Shown piece by piece: positions 35,420 through 43,744 of a stretch of 64,000 nucleotides of DNA. Under the pieces are notes generated by a model. The model was given only the letters and a program-made list of their open reading frames with translations. It searched no databases and was not told where the DNA came from. The stretch spans positions 681,001 to 745,000 of the forward strand of contig JADJXO010000001.1 in the NCBI GenBank assembly GCA_016715825.1, in the 5' to 3' direction. How positions within the stretch are numbered: the first letter of the stretch is position 1; every line of letters starts with the position of its first letter. The DNA comes from Nitrospira sp. (GTDB lineage Bacteria; Nitrospirota; Nitrospiria; Nitrospirales; Nitrospiraceae). The translations under genes and the position numbers were made by a program.

Positions 35420-36514
35420 ATGTCCGAAAAAGACGACAAGAAGCGCGCGCTCGACTTAGCCTTATCCCAGATCGAGAAGCAATATGGGAAGGGCGCCATC
35501 ATGAAACTGGGAGCCGAGGAGAAGGTCGATGTGCCGGCGATTTCCACCGGTTCGCTGACGCTCGACATTGCGCTCGGAGTGGGGGGGCTGCCGCGCGGAC
35601 GGGTGATCGAGATCTTTGGCCCGGAGGCTTCCGGGAAGACGACGATGACGTTGCACTGTATTGCTGAAGTGCAGAAGACTGGGGGAGTAGCCGCGTTTAT
35701 CGACGCAGAACATGCGCTCGATCTGACCTATGCCAAGAAGCTGGGTGTGCAAGCAGATGATCTCCTTGTGTCCCAGCCGGATACGGGTGAACAGGCCCTG
35801 GAAATTGCCGAGACCTTAGTCCGAAGCGGTGCGATAGATTTAATCGTTGTCGATTCCGTGGCGGCGTTGACTCCGCGCGCGGAGATCGAAGGGGAGATGG
35901 GTGATTCCCATATGGGACTGCAGGCGAGGTTGATGTCCCAGGCGTTGAGAAAACTGACGGCGGCCATTTCAAAATCGCTCACTACGGTGATCTTCATCAA
36001 TCAGATACGCATGAAGCTCGGCGTGATGTTCGGCAATCCCGAGACGACCACCGGCGGCAACGCACTGAAGTTTTACTCCTCCGTCCGTCTGGACATCCGA
36101 CGTATCGAGTCGATCAAAGAAGGGCAGGACGTGATGGGCAGCCGGGTTCGCGTGAAGGTGGTGAAGAACAAAATGGCCCCCCCGTTCCGCCAGGCAGAAT
36201 TCGACATCATGTTTGCCGAGGGGATTTCCAAGACCGGCGAGTTGGTAGATCTGGGCGTCGACAAGAAGCTCATCGATAAGTCAGGGGCCTGGTATTCCTA
36301 TAAGGGAGAGCGAATCGGGCAGGGACGTGATGCCGTTCGGGAGTTTTTGAAGGCCAATGCCTCCACCGCACGCGAGATCGAAGCGCGCATTCGAGAAGCT
36401 GCCGGTGTGCCGGCTCGTGCTGAGAAGAAATCGGAACCGAAAGAACCGAAAGAAGTAAAGGAAGAGAAGCCTGTCGGACGAAGCGAGGAAAAACGGGCGC
36501 ACCGATCGCAGTAG
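35420..36514 (+). CDS. recA: Recombinase RecA
   Basis: RecA forms filaments on single-stranded DNA, exchanges strands and triggers LexA autocleavage. Walker A is GPEASGKTT, and the central core contains IDAEHALDLTYAKKLGV, QPDTGEQALEI and the L2-loop region IFINQIRMKLGVMFGNPETT. The C-terminal ~30 residues are a Lys/Glu-rich tail. At 364 residues it is slightly longer than E. coli RecA. GAGGAG precedes the ATG. recX follows 4 bases later. Confidence 0.98.
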   Translation: MSEKDDKKRALDLALSQIEKQYGKGAIMKLGAEEKVDVPAISTGSLTLDIALGVGGLPRGRVIEIFGPEASGKTTMTLHCIAEVQKTGGVAAFIDAEHALDLTYAKKLGVQADDLLVSQPDTGEQALEIAETLVRSGAIDLIVVDSVAALTPRAEIEGEMGDSHMGLQARLMSQALRKLTAAISKSLTTVIFINQIRMKLGVMFGNPETTTGGNALKFYSSVRLDIRRIESIKEGQDVMGSRVRVKVVKNKMAPPFRQAEFDIMFAEGISKTGELVDLGVDKKLIDKSGAWYSYKGERIGQGRDAVREFLKANASTAREIEARIREAAGVPARAEKKSEPKEPKEVKEEKPVGRSEEKRAHRSQ

Positions 36515-36518
36515 GAAC

Positions 36519-37016
36519 GTGAAGGCACGTGCGCGCACAACCTTGTCGAGTCCGGATGATGCCTTCCGACTTGCCATTCGATTTTTAGCACATCGAGATC
36601 GGACGACGGTGCAAGTCGAACAGTTTCTCACCTCACGAGGTGTGTCGTCTCTCCGGGCCAAGCAAGCAATTCGCCGCCTATCTGAGCTCCGCTATCTTGA
36701 TGATGCGGCCTTTGCCCGGCGATATGCTGAGAAGCGGTTGGCGTCTCGGCCAGTGGGTCTGGAACGGTTGAAGGCAGAATTGCAGGCGAAGGGAATTGCC
36801 GATCGTCTGGCCGACCAGGTCGTCGCCGATGCCTTCCGAACAGTGAATGAAGATACATTGGCTCATCGCGTCCTAAAAGCGGCACAACGGCGCGGCCGCC
36901 GGTTGACACCGACTCAAGCAGGGCGTCTTCTCCATCAACGAGGTTTCGCTGAAGAGACGATCGACCATATAATGATGATGTTCGGAGCGAACGAGGAATC
37001 TGTCCATGACGAATAG
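36519..37016 (+). CDS. recX: RecA regulator RecX
   Basis: The 165-residue basic helical protein has the RecX pattern: RFLAHRDRTTVQVEQFLTSR, then AIRRLSELRYLDDAAFARRY and a C-terminal RGFAEETIDHIM. RecX caps RecA filaments and inhibits strand exchange. GTG 36519 starts 4 bases after the recA stop, and the gene overlaps the alaS start by 11 bases. The recA-recX-alaS order is common in bacteria. Confidence 0.93.
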   Translation: MKARARTTLSSPDDAFRLAIRFLAHRDRTTVQVEQFLTSRGVSSLRAKQAIRRLSELRYLDDAAFARRYAEKRLASRPVGLERLKAELQAKGIADRLADQVVADAFRTVNEDTLAHRVLKAAQRRGRRLTPTQAGRLLHQRGFAEETIDHIMMMFGANEESVHDE

Positions 37017-39639
37017 TGCGAGTGACCTACGGCAGGCGTTTATCCGGTATTTTGAGCAGCAGGGCCACCAGGCCGTTCCCAGCTCTGCGCTCATTCCGCA
37101 GGCTGATCCGACCTTGCTGTTCACCAATGCCGGCATGAATCAGTTCAAGCGGGTGTTCCTTGGTGAAGAAACGCGCGCGTACAAGCGAGCCGTGAGCGTG
37201 CAAAAGTGTCTGCGGGCCGGCGGCAAGCACAACGATCTTGAAAATGTCGGCTACACGAGACGGCACCACACGTTTTTCGAGATGCTCGGAAACTTCTCGT
37301 TCGGCGATTATTTCAAGGAGGAGGCGATCCGATTCGGATGGGAGTTTTTGACCGACACCGTCGGGTTGTCGAAGGACCGACTGTGGGTGACGGTATTCCG
37401 AGAGGATGATGAGGCGGGTGAGCTCTGGAAGAAGATCGGAGTACCGGCGTCCCGTATCGTGCGTTGTGACGAGAAAGACAACTTCTGGCAGATGGCGGAC
37501 ACCGGTCCCTGCGGACCGTGCTCCGAAATCCATTTTGATCAAGGGGCGGTGGTCCCGGGAGATGATCGGCCGAACGGGGACGGTGATCGAGTCATCGAAA
37601 TCTGGAACCTCGTCTTCATGCAGTACAACAGGGATGCCGCCGGCACTCTCCATCCCTTGCCGAAACCGAGTATCGATACGGGGATGGGGCTCGAACGACT
37701 GGTGGCAGTCGCACAGGGGGTTTTGAGTAATTATGACAGCGATCTGTTCATACCGCTCTTGACTGCCATCGCGAACCGCGCCGGAATGACGTATGGCGAT
37801 AACGACCAGTCGGATCGGTCCATGCGAGTCGTGGCCGACCATTTGCGGGCCATCACCTTCCTGATGACCGATGGGGTGTTGCCATCCAATGAAGGACGAG
37901 GGTATGTGCTGCGGCGAATCTTGCGCCGTGCTGCGCGTCATGGACGACTGCTCGGGATTGTTGAGCCATTCTTGTACGAGTTGACGGCATCGGTGGGTGA
38001 GCAAATGGGTAAGGCCTATTCCGAGGTCACCCGTGCGGCAGGCACGATTGCCGAAGCCACGCGCGGCGAAGAAGAACGGTTCATCGCGACACTGGATCAA
38101 GGATTGCCGATTCTCAACGATATGATTGGAAAGACCAGAACGGCCGGAGGCACAATCCTGGCAGGTGGTGACGTCTTCAAGCTCTACGATACGTACGGGT
38201 TTCCGATGGATCTCATCACCGAAGCCTGCCGTGAGCAGGGAATGACCGTCGATGAGCCTGGATTTGATGCCGCGATTGAAACACAGCGCACGCGCGCGCG
38301 CAAGACCGGCGGGTTTGAGCAAGTTACCGCTCGTCCGGCGGTGGCCGAGCTGGCAACGCGCGTAGGAAGCACGCAATTTCTCGGGTATGATCGGCTGGAG
38401 AGTGAGAGCGTGCTGCGTGCCATTCTCAAAGGTGAGCAGTTGGTCAAGGAGGCATCCGAGGGAGACGAAGTGGAGCTCGCGTTGGATGCGACGCCTTTTT
38501 ATGCCGAAGGCGGTGGGCAAGTTGGAGATCGTGGGACGTTACTGGGCCCGGAAGGGTTGGTGGAGATTACCGATACGACGAGGCCGGCGGCGACGCTGAT
38601 CTTGCACAAAGGCATTGTTCAGAAGGGGAAGATCCGAGAGGGCGAGTCACTGCGTCTAGCTGTCGATGCCTCAACCAGACAGGATGCGGCACGGAATCAC
38701 ACGGCGACACACTTGGTCCATGCGGCTTTGCGCGATCTGCTCGGTCCACATGTCAAACAATATGGCTCTCAGGTGGGACCCAACCGACTTCGGTTCGACT
38801 TCGCCCATTTTCGCCCGCTCTCGTCTCGTGATATCGACGATGTCGAATCGACGGTGAATGAAGAGATCAGGAAAAACAAGGCCGTGTGTGCTGAAGTCAT
38901 GAGCATCCAAGATGCCGTCGCGAACGGCGCCTTGGCATTCTTTGGCGACAAGTATGGAGAGCAGGTGCGGGTGGTCAGCGTCGAATCATTCAGCAAGGAA
39001 CTTTGCGGTGGCACCCACGTCGGGCGGACAGGGGACATCGGGCTGTTCCGCATCGTGTCGGAGGGAGGTGTCGCCGCTGGTGTACGCCGGATCGAGGCTC
39101 AAACCGGTGGTGGGGCCTATACGCTGATGAAGAAGCTTGAAGCTGACGTCCGTGAACTATCGGACGTGTTGAAGGTGAGCCAATCAGAATTGGCGGCCAA
39201 GACTCGCAAATTGATGGGTCAACTCAAGGACAAGGAACGGGAGTTAGAAGAGCTCAAACTCAAGATGGCTGGTGGTTCTGCCGCCGCGTCGACCGCCAAA
39301 ACCGTTGCCGGGGTTTCCGTACATGTGCAGCGGACGGACGGGCTCGATGTCAATGGCATGCGGGCGCTGGCGGATCAATTGCGGGATAAGCTGAAGAGCG
39401 GCGTGATTGCGCTGGGAGCAGCCTTGGGGGATGAGAAGGTTTCATTGTTGGTCGTGGTGACGAAAGACCTGATCGGGAGGCTTAAGGCAGGCGACGTGAT
39501 CAAAGCAATGGCAGCTGAAGTCGGAGGCAGCGGCGGGGGTCGACCTGAAATGGCCCAGGCTGGAGGCAAGGATCCAGCCAAGCTTGATGCGGCGTTGGAA
39601 AAAGTCTTTGGCTTGGTCGAAAAGGCTTTGCAGCGGTAA
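37006..39639 (+). CDS. alaS: Alanyl-tRNA synthetase
   Basis: The 877-residue class II synthetase has the catalytic domain (QADPTLLFTNAGMNQFKRVF, motif 2 and the GMGLERL motif 3), the editing domain with the zinc-binding HxxxH (NHTATHLVH) and CGGTHV, and the C-terminal oligomerisation/DHHA1-like region (GGRPEMAQAGGKDP). It charges tRNA-Ala in the cytoplasm. The start is ATG 37006, overlapping recX by 11 bases. A long antisense frame across this gene is a shadow. Confidence 0.98.
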   Translation: MTNSASDLRQAFIRYFEQQGHQAVPSSALIPQADPTLLFTNAGMNQFKRVFLGEETRAYKRAVSVQKCLRAGGKHNDLENVGYTRRHHTFFEMLGNFSFGDYFKEEAIRFGWEFLTDTVGLSKDRLWVTVFREDDEAGELWKKIGVPASRIVRCDEKDNFWQMADTGPCGPCSEIHFDQGAVVPGDDRPNGDGDRVIEIWNLVFMQYNRDAAGTLHPLPKPSIDTGMGLERLVAVAQGVLSNYDSDLFIPLLTAIANRAGMTYGDNDQSDRSMRVVADHLRAITFLMTDGVLPSNEGRGYVLRRILRRAARHGRLLGIVEPFLYELTASVGEQMGKAYSEVTRAAGTIAEATRGEEERFIATLDQGLPILNDMIGKTRTAGGTILAGGDVFKLYDTYGFPMDLITEACREQGMTVDEPGFDAAIETQRTRARKTGGFEQVTARPAVAELATRVGSTQFLGYDRLESESVLRAILKGEQLVKEASEGDEVELALDATPFYAEGGGQVGDRGTLLGPEGLVEITDTTRPAATLILHKGIVQKGKIREGESLRLAVDASTRQDAARNHTATHLVHAALRDLLGPHVKQYGSQVGPNRLRFDFAHFRPLSSRDIDDVESTVNEEIRKNKAVCAEVMSIQDAVANGALAFFGDKYGEQVRVVSVESFSKELCGGTHVGRTGDIGLFRIVSEGGVAAGVRRIEAQTGGGAYTLMKKLEADVRELSDVLKVSQSELAAKTRKLMGQLKDKERELEELKLKMAGGSAAASTAKTVAGVSVHVQRTDGLDVNGMRALADQLRDKLKSGVIALGAALGDEKVSLLVVVTKDLIGRLKAGDVIKAMAAEVGGSGGGRPEMAQAGGKDPAKLDAALEKVFGLVEKALQR

Positions 39640-39643
39640 AATC

Positions 39644-40228
39644 ATGCCTGGTCGCATTCTCGCGCTCGATTACGGCACAAAACGAATCGGCGTCGCACTC
39701 AGCGACGAGTTGAAATGGACAGCGCAACCGCTTGAGACCTTCGAACGGCGGGTACTGGATCGAGATATTGCACACATTGCGTCGTTGGTGACGGCTCACG
39801 AGGTAGAGCGTGTCGTCTTGGGCTTCCCGCTCCAGCTAGATGGCCGTGAAGGGCCTGCCGTTCAGGCCATGCGTGAGTTTGCTGAGAAACTGGAAGCGGG
39901 GATCTCCGTCCCGATCGTCTTGTGGGACGAACGGATGACGACGAAGGCTGCGGAGGATCTTCTGATCGCGGCCGACGTCAGCCGGAAAAAACGCAAGGGT
40001 GTGGTCGATCGAGTCGCAGCGGCGATACTCTTACAGAGCTACCTTGCGGCACAGGCGTCTTCGTCAACGGCCGACCAAACGACCGACGTTGTGGACGGGA
40101 TCGAGCCGCCGTGGGTGACAGAAGGTGCAGGCAACCAATCGTATGACGCTACGCGTACTTCTGACCGGAATCATCGCCGTCGTCGCGCTCGCCGCAACGG
40201 TCGGCTATCAGATGATGCGATGGGCTGA
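39644..40228 (+). CDS. ruvX: Holliday junction resolvase-like RuvX/YqgF
   Basis: The RNase H-like core opens with RILALDYGTKRIGVALSDEL and continues with VVLGFPLQLDGREG and IVLWDERMTTKAAEDLL, which supply the acidic active site. YqgF processes the 5' end of pre-16S rRNA. ATG 39644 is 4 bases after the alaS stop. The family is usually ~140-150 residues; here it is ~194, because an Arg-rich C-terminal tail runs on inside the mltG coding region in a different frame. That tail may not be functional. Confidence 0.93.
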   Translation: MPGRILALDYGTKRIGVALSDELKWTAQPLETFERRVLDRDIAHIASLVTAHEVERVVLGFPLQLDGREGPAVQAMREFAEKLEAGISVPIVLWDERMTTKAAEDLLIAADVSRKKRKGVVDRVAAAILLQSYLAAQASSSTADQTTDVVDGIEPPWVTEGAGNQSYDATRTSDRNHRRRRARRNGRLSDDAMG

Positions 40229-41225
40229 AGGGCCCGTCCTATCCGAGTCCGATCACGCCGTCAACAAAATCGTCGTGATCGCGGAAGGGGCGACGTTCCT
40301 CCAAGTGGCGGCCTTACTTGAACGTGAGGAGCTGATCCGAAGTCGATCCGCGTTTGTGAGGCTGGGAAAGTCACAAGAAGCGGATCGCAAGATTCAACCG
40401 GGGGAATACGAACTCAATGGTGCAATGCCTCCGACCGACATTCTTTCCAAACTGCTCACCGGTCGAGTGCTTCTTCACACGGTCACTCTTCCCGAAGGGT
40501 ATACCGTGAATCAAATCGCCGATGTTCTGGAAGAACGGCAGATTACGAGCCGAGCAGAGGTGCTGAGGCTGGCTTCAGATAAGGCCTTCATAAAGACGCT
40601 TGGAATAGCTGCAGAAAGCGTTGAGGGATACCTGTTTCCCGATACCTATCGCTTTGCCCGGGGCACACCCGCCAAGGATGTCATGAGAACGATGGTAGAA
40701 CAGCTCGAACGTGTCATGACCCAGGAATGGCAGGCGAGAGCAAAAGATATGAACCTGACGGTCCATCAAGTCCTGACGCTGGCCTCGGTGATTGAAAAAG
40801 AAACCGGATCGGGGGATGAACGGCCTCACATTTCCTCCGTGTTCCACAATCGATTAAAGAAACGGATTCCCCTGCAGAGTGATCCAACGGTGATCTACGC
40901 TCTGCCGAATTTCGACGGCAACCTTCGCAAAAAAGATCTTTCCCATGCCAGCCCCTATAACACCTATCGATGGGCCGGCTTACCTCCTGGTCCGATTGCG
41001 AGTCCTGGGGCTGAGTCGATTCGTGCTGCCCTGTATCCTGCGACGTCAAAATACCTCTACTTTGTATCCAGAAACGATGGCACGCATCACTTTTCTTCCA
41101 CCCTGATGGAACATAATCGGGCCGTCGAAAAGTACCAGAAGCGTCCATTCAAAAGGGGGCCTCAGTCGCAAACCTCGGTGAGGCCAACGACTCACGATCT
41201 GGCCTTTGTCAAAGGAGTATCGTAA
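40143..41225 (+). CDS. mltG: Endolytic transglycosylase MltG (YceG)
   Basis: An N-terminal membrane anchor (VLLTGIIAVVALAATVGYQM) is followed by a LysM-like subdomain and the YceG catalytic domain with VIEKETGSGDERPHISSVFH (catalytic Glu) and the NTYRWAGLPPGPIASPG segment. MltG cuts nascent peptidoglycan strands in the periplasm and sets their length. ATG 40143 lies inside ruvX (86-base overlap); GTG 40125 would add 6 residues. Confidence 0.95.
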   Translation: MTLRVLLTGIIAVVALAATVGYQMMRWAEGPVLSESDHAVNKIVVIAEGATFLQVAALLEREELIRSRSAFVRLGKSQEADRKIQPGEYELNGAMPPTDILSKLLTGRVLLHTVTLPEGYTVNQIADVLEERQITSRAEVLRLASDKAFIKTLGIAAESVEGYLFPDTYRFARGTPAKDVMRTMVEQLERVMTQEWQARAKDMNLTVHQVLTLASVIEKETGSGDERPHISSVFHNRLKKRIPLQSDPTVIYALPNFDGNLRKKDLSHASPYNTYRWAGLPPGPIASPGAESIRAALYPATSKYLYFVSRNDGTHHFSSTLMEHNRAVEKYQKRPFKRGPQSQTSVRPTTHDLAFVKGVS

Positions 41226-41228
41226 CGG

Positions 41229-41891
41229 ATGTCTCGATGGAATCTGCCTGACCTGCTTGACCATACTGTGTTGAGGCCGGATGCGACGAAAGATGACGTG
41301 CTCCGGTTGTGCCAGGAGGCAAGAGACAACAAGTTCACCGTCGTGTTTGTCCCGCCATGCTATATCGATGAGGCTGTTGAAGCTGTGGCGGATACGGCCA
41401 TTCACGTCGGCATTCCGATTGGGTTTCCTTTGGGTGGACACACGACGAAGACGAAGGTGGCTGAAGCGGTTGAAGCCGTGGCCCGCGGCGCACGGGTCTT
41501 GGACATGGTGCTCAACCTCAGCCGCCTGAAATCAGGAGATCATACCGTGGTCCGATCCGACATTGCTGAGGTCGTCAAGGCGACACCGGGGGTTGAGCAC
41601 AAAGTCATTCTTGAGACCTGCTATCTGACGCAGGAGGAGAAGCGGACCGCTTGTCATCTGGTGGTGGAAGCCGGAGCGGAGTACGTGAAGACTTCGACAG
41701 GTTTCGGTCCAGCGGGTGCCACAGTTGAAGATGTGCGCTTGATGAAGGACATTGTTGCAGGGCGGGTAAAGGTGAAAGCGTCAGGCGGCATCCGTGATTG
41801 GAGGACGACCTTGGCAATGCTGGAAGCGGGAGCTGACCGAATCGGCACCAGCGCCAGCCTCAAGATCCTTCATGAATGGCGCGTGGCATAA
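41229..41891 (+). CDS. deoC: Deoxyribose-phosphate aldolase
   Basis: The class I aldolase TIM barrel contains DLLDHTVLRPDATKDDV, the second Lys region VILETCYLTQEEK and the Schiff-base Lys in YVKTSTGFGPAGAT, followed by KASGGIRDWRT. It cleaves deoxyribose 5-phosphate to glyceraldehyde 3-phosphate and acetaldehyde. It starts 4 bases after mltG. With deoB downstream it forms a deoxynucleoside salvage pair. Confidence 0.96.
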   Translation: MSRWNLPDLLDHTVLRPDATKDDVLRLCQEARDNKFTVVFVPPCYIDEAVEAVADTAIHVGIPIGFPLGGHTTKTKVAEAVEAVARGARVLDMVLNLSRLKSGDHTVVRSDIAEVVKATPGVEHKVILETCYLTQEEKRTACHLVVEAGAEYVKTSTGFGPAGATVEDVRLMKDIVAGRVKVKASGGIRDWRTTLAMLEAGADRIGTSASLKILHEWRVA

Positions 41892-42007
41892 CCCGAGCAT
41901 GGATCATCTCATGACGCGGTAATCCTCTTCTCTAGGTCCTCTCGGATCTCCTTGTCGGTCCCATACGTCTCTACTCCCATCCACCTCGAATTGGGTAGAG
42001 TGTATCT

Positions 42008-43165
42008 ATGATCAATCGAATCATTCTTCTCGTCATCGACGGGTTTGGAATTGGTGCCTTGCCGGATGGCGGTGACTACGGCGATACGGACGCCAACACC
42101 CTCGAGCATTTGGCTGAGGCGGTCGATGGATTGACTTTACCCAATTTCGAGATGCTTGGGCTTGGCCATGTCGCGTCGGTCAAAGGCGTGCGCAGGATGG
42201 GGCAACCGAGCGGCAACTTCGGACGCCTCGCGTTCGCCTCGCCTGGCAAAGATTCCATTGTGGGGTACTGGGAAATCGCCGGAGTGATCCAGCGCGATAT
42301 CCCTTCAGTCTGCAACACCGGCGTTCCATCCAAGATCGTCGACCTCGTTGAACAGATCTTAGGACGGAAATCGATCGGAAAGAGCATCGCCTCGATGGGA
42401 GTAATGCTCCGTCGATATGGCGCGGAACATATGGCTACCGGGGGGCCGATCCTTTGGACCGATGGGGGAAATACCTGTTGTTTAGCCATGCATGAATCAA
42501 TCATGGCACCATCGGAATTTCATCAGCGCGGTCGAGATATTCGAAAATCGGCGAAAGATGCAGGCCTTTTTGTCCGTGTCGTCGCTCAGCCGGTCACCGG
42601 TGGACAGGACGCACTTCGCCCACAGGTCGGACGAAAAGACTTTGTGGTGGAACCTCTGGGTGTGACGATGTTGGACGTCTTGAGCCGATCTGGACAGCTC
42701 ACGATGGGCGTGGGAAAAGTCTACGACCTGTTCAGCGGCCGAGGATTCACGAAAGCGTTTCCGGTTGCCTCGGGGATGGCAGCGTTTGATGAGGTAATGG
42801 TCATGCTGGGCAAGATGCCGAGGGGCCTTGTCTGCGCCAGCCTGGATCTGCTATCTGAGGATGCTGCCGAAGCGGCCACGGCCGTGCAAGAGTTTGATCG
42901 TCGTCTCCCGGAACTATTCGAGAAACTGCGACTTGGTGATATGGTGATCGTAACGGGAGATCATGGGAGGGATTTCTCCTTACCTGGACGGACGTCCACA
43001 CGAGAGTATGTTCCCGTCTTCGTCATCGGGCCGAAGCTCGCGCAAGGGGTGGACTTGGGAAGCAGACCGACCGCCGCTGATGTAGGGCAGACGATCGTGG
43101 AAGCCCTTCGGGCTGAGCGACTCCTGGTCGGTGATAGCTTTCTTGATGCGCTCAGGCCCGGGTAA
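42008..43165 (+). CDS. deoB: Phosphopentomutase DeoB
   Basis: This alkaline phosphatase superfamily mutase interconverts (deoxy)ribose 1- and 5-phosphates. Visible motifs are the metal-binding LLVIDGFGIGALPD, the phospho-Thr region DANTLEHL, GKDSIVGYWEIAGV and the C-terminal MVIVTGDHGRDFSLPGRTST. The 385-residue length is standard. The 116-base gap after deoC shows no obvious regulatory element. Confidence 0.95.
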   Translation: MINRIILLVIDGFGIGALPDGGDYGDTDANTLEHLAEAVDGLTLPNFEMLGLGHVASVKGVRRMGQPSGNFGRLAFASPGKDSIVGYWEIAGVIQRDIPSVCNTGVPSKIVDLVEQILGRKSIGKSIASMGVMLRRYGAEHMATGGPILWTDGGNTCCLAMHESIMAPSEFHQRGRDIRKSAKDAGLFVRVVAQPVTGGQDALRPQVGRKDFVVEPLGVTMLDVLSRSGQLTMGVGKVYDLFSGRGFTKAFPVASGMAAFDEVMVMLGKMPRGLVCASLDLLSEDAAEAATAVQEFDRRLPELFEKLRLGDMVIVTGDHGRDFSLPGRTSTREYVPVFVIGPKLAQGVDLGSRPTAADVGQTIVEALRAERLLVGDSFLDALRPG

Positions 43166-43188
43166 CAAAGAAGGAAAACGAAGAAATC

Positions 43189-43650
43189 ATGTCCGTTGAA
43201 CAACGTCTCAAAGAGCTAAAGCTTGACTTGCCGGTTCCTCCGAAGCCAGTAGCGAACTACGTTCCTGTGGTCCAAGTCGGCGATCTCCTTTTCCTGTCCG
43301 GAGTGCTGCCGTCACGTGATGGACAGCTGATCATGACCGGCAAACTCGGGCAAGGCCTCTCTATCGAGCAAGGGGTGGAAGCGGCGCGAGTGGCGGTCTT
43401 GAACGGCTTGAGTATTATTCGGAGCGTCACCGGATCGCTTGATCGGGTGAAACAGATCGTCAAGATGGTCGGCTATGTTGCATCCGGTCAGGGGTTTACC
43501 GAGCAACCTCAGATCCTCAATGGGGCCTCGGATTTGCTCATAGCACTCTTCGGGGAGGCAGGGCGACACGCCCGTGTTGCCGTCGGTGCCGCCGAATTAC
43601 CACGCCTCGCTCCAGTGGAGATCGAGCTGATTGTCCAGATCACGTCTTAG
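43189..43650 (+). CDS. ridA: RidA family reactive intermediate deaminase
   Basis: The 153-residue chorismate-mutase-like fold has a long-form N-terminus (VEQRLKELKLDLPVPPKPVA), then YVPVVQVGDLLFLSGVLPSR and the C-terminal RHARVAVGAAELPRLAPVE, in which Arg normally binds the carboxylate of enamine/imine substrates. RidA hydrolyses 2-aminoacrylate-type products. It follows deoB by 23 bases. Confidence 0.93.
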   Translation: MSVEQRLKELKLDLPVPPKPVANYVPVVQVGDLLFLSGVLPSRDGQLIMTGKLGQGLSIEQGVEAARVAVLNGLSIIRSVTGSLDRVKQIVKMVGYVASGQGFTEQPQILNGASDLLIALFGEAGRHARVAVGAAELPRLAPVEIELIVQITS

Positions 43651-43744
43651 CCTGCCTTGACTCCACAAAAATTCGCTTGTTAAAGTCGAGCAGATCTCGA
43701 GTGAGAATTACGCTGAGTCTTTGACGTTTCTCGATAGGATCTTT

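Noticed and set aside
37027..38520. 497-residue open frame antisense to alaS
   Set aside because: It mirrors the conserved alaS codons and shows no family motif; alaS has every expected domain.
41909..41980. 23-residue minus-strand frame between deoC and deoB
   Set aside because: No ribosome-binding site and too short; probably chance.
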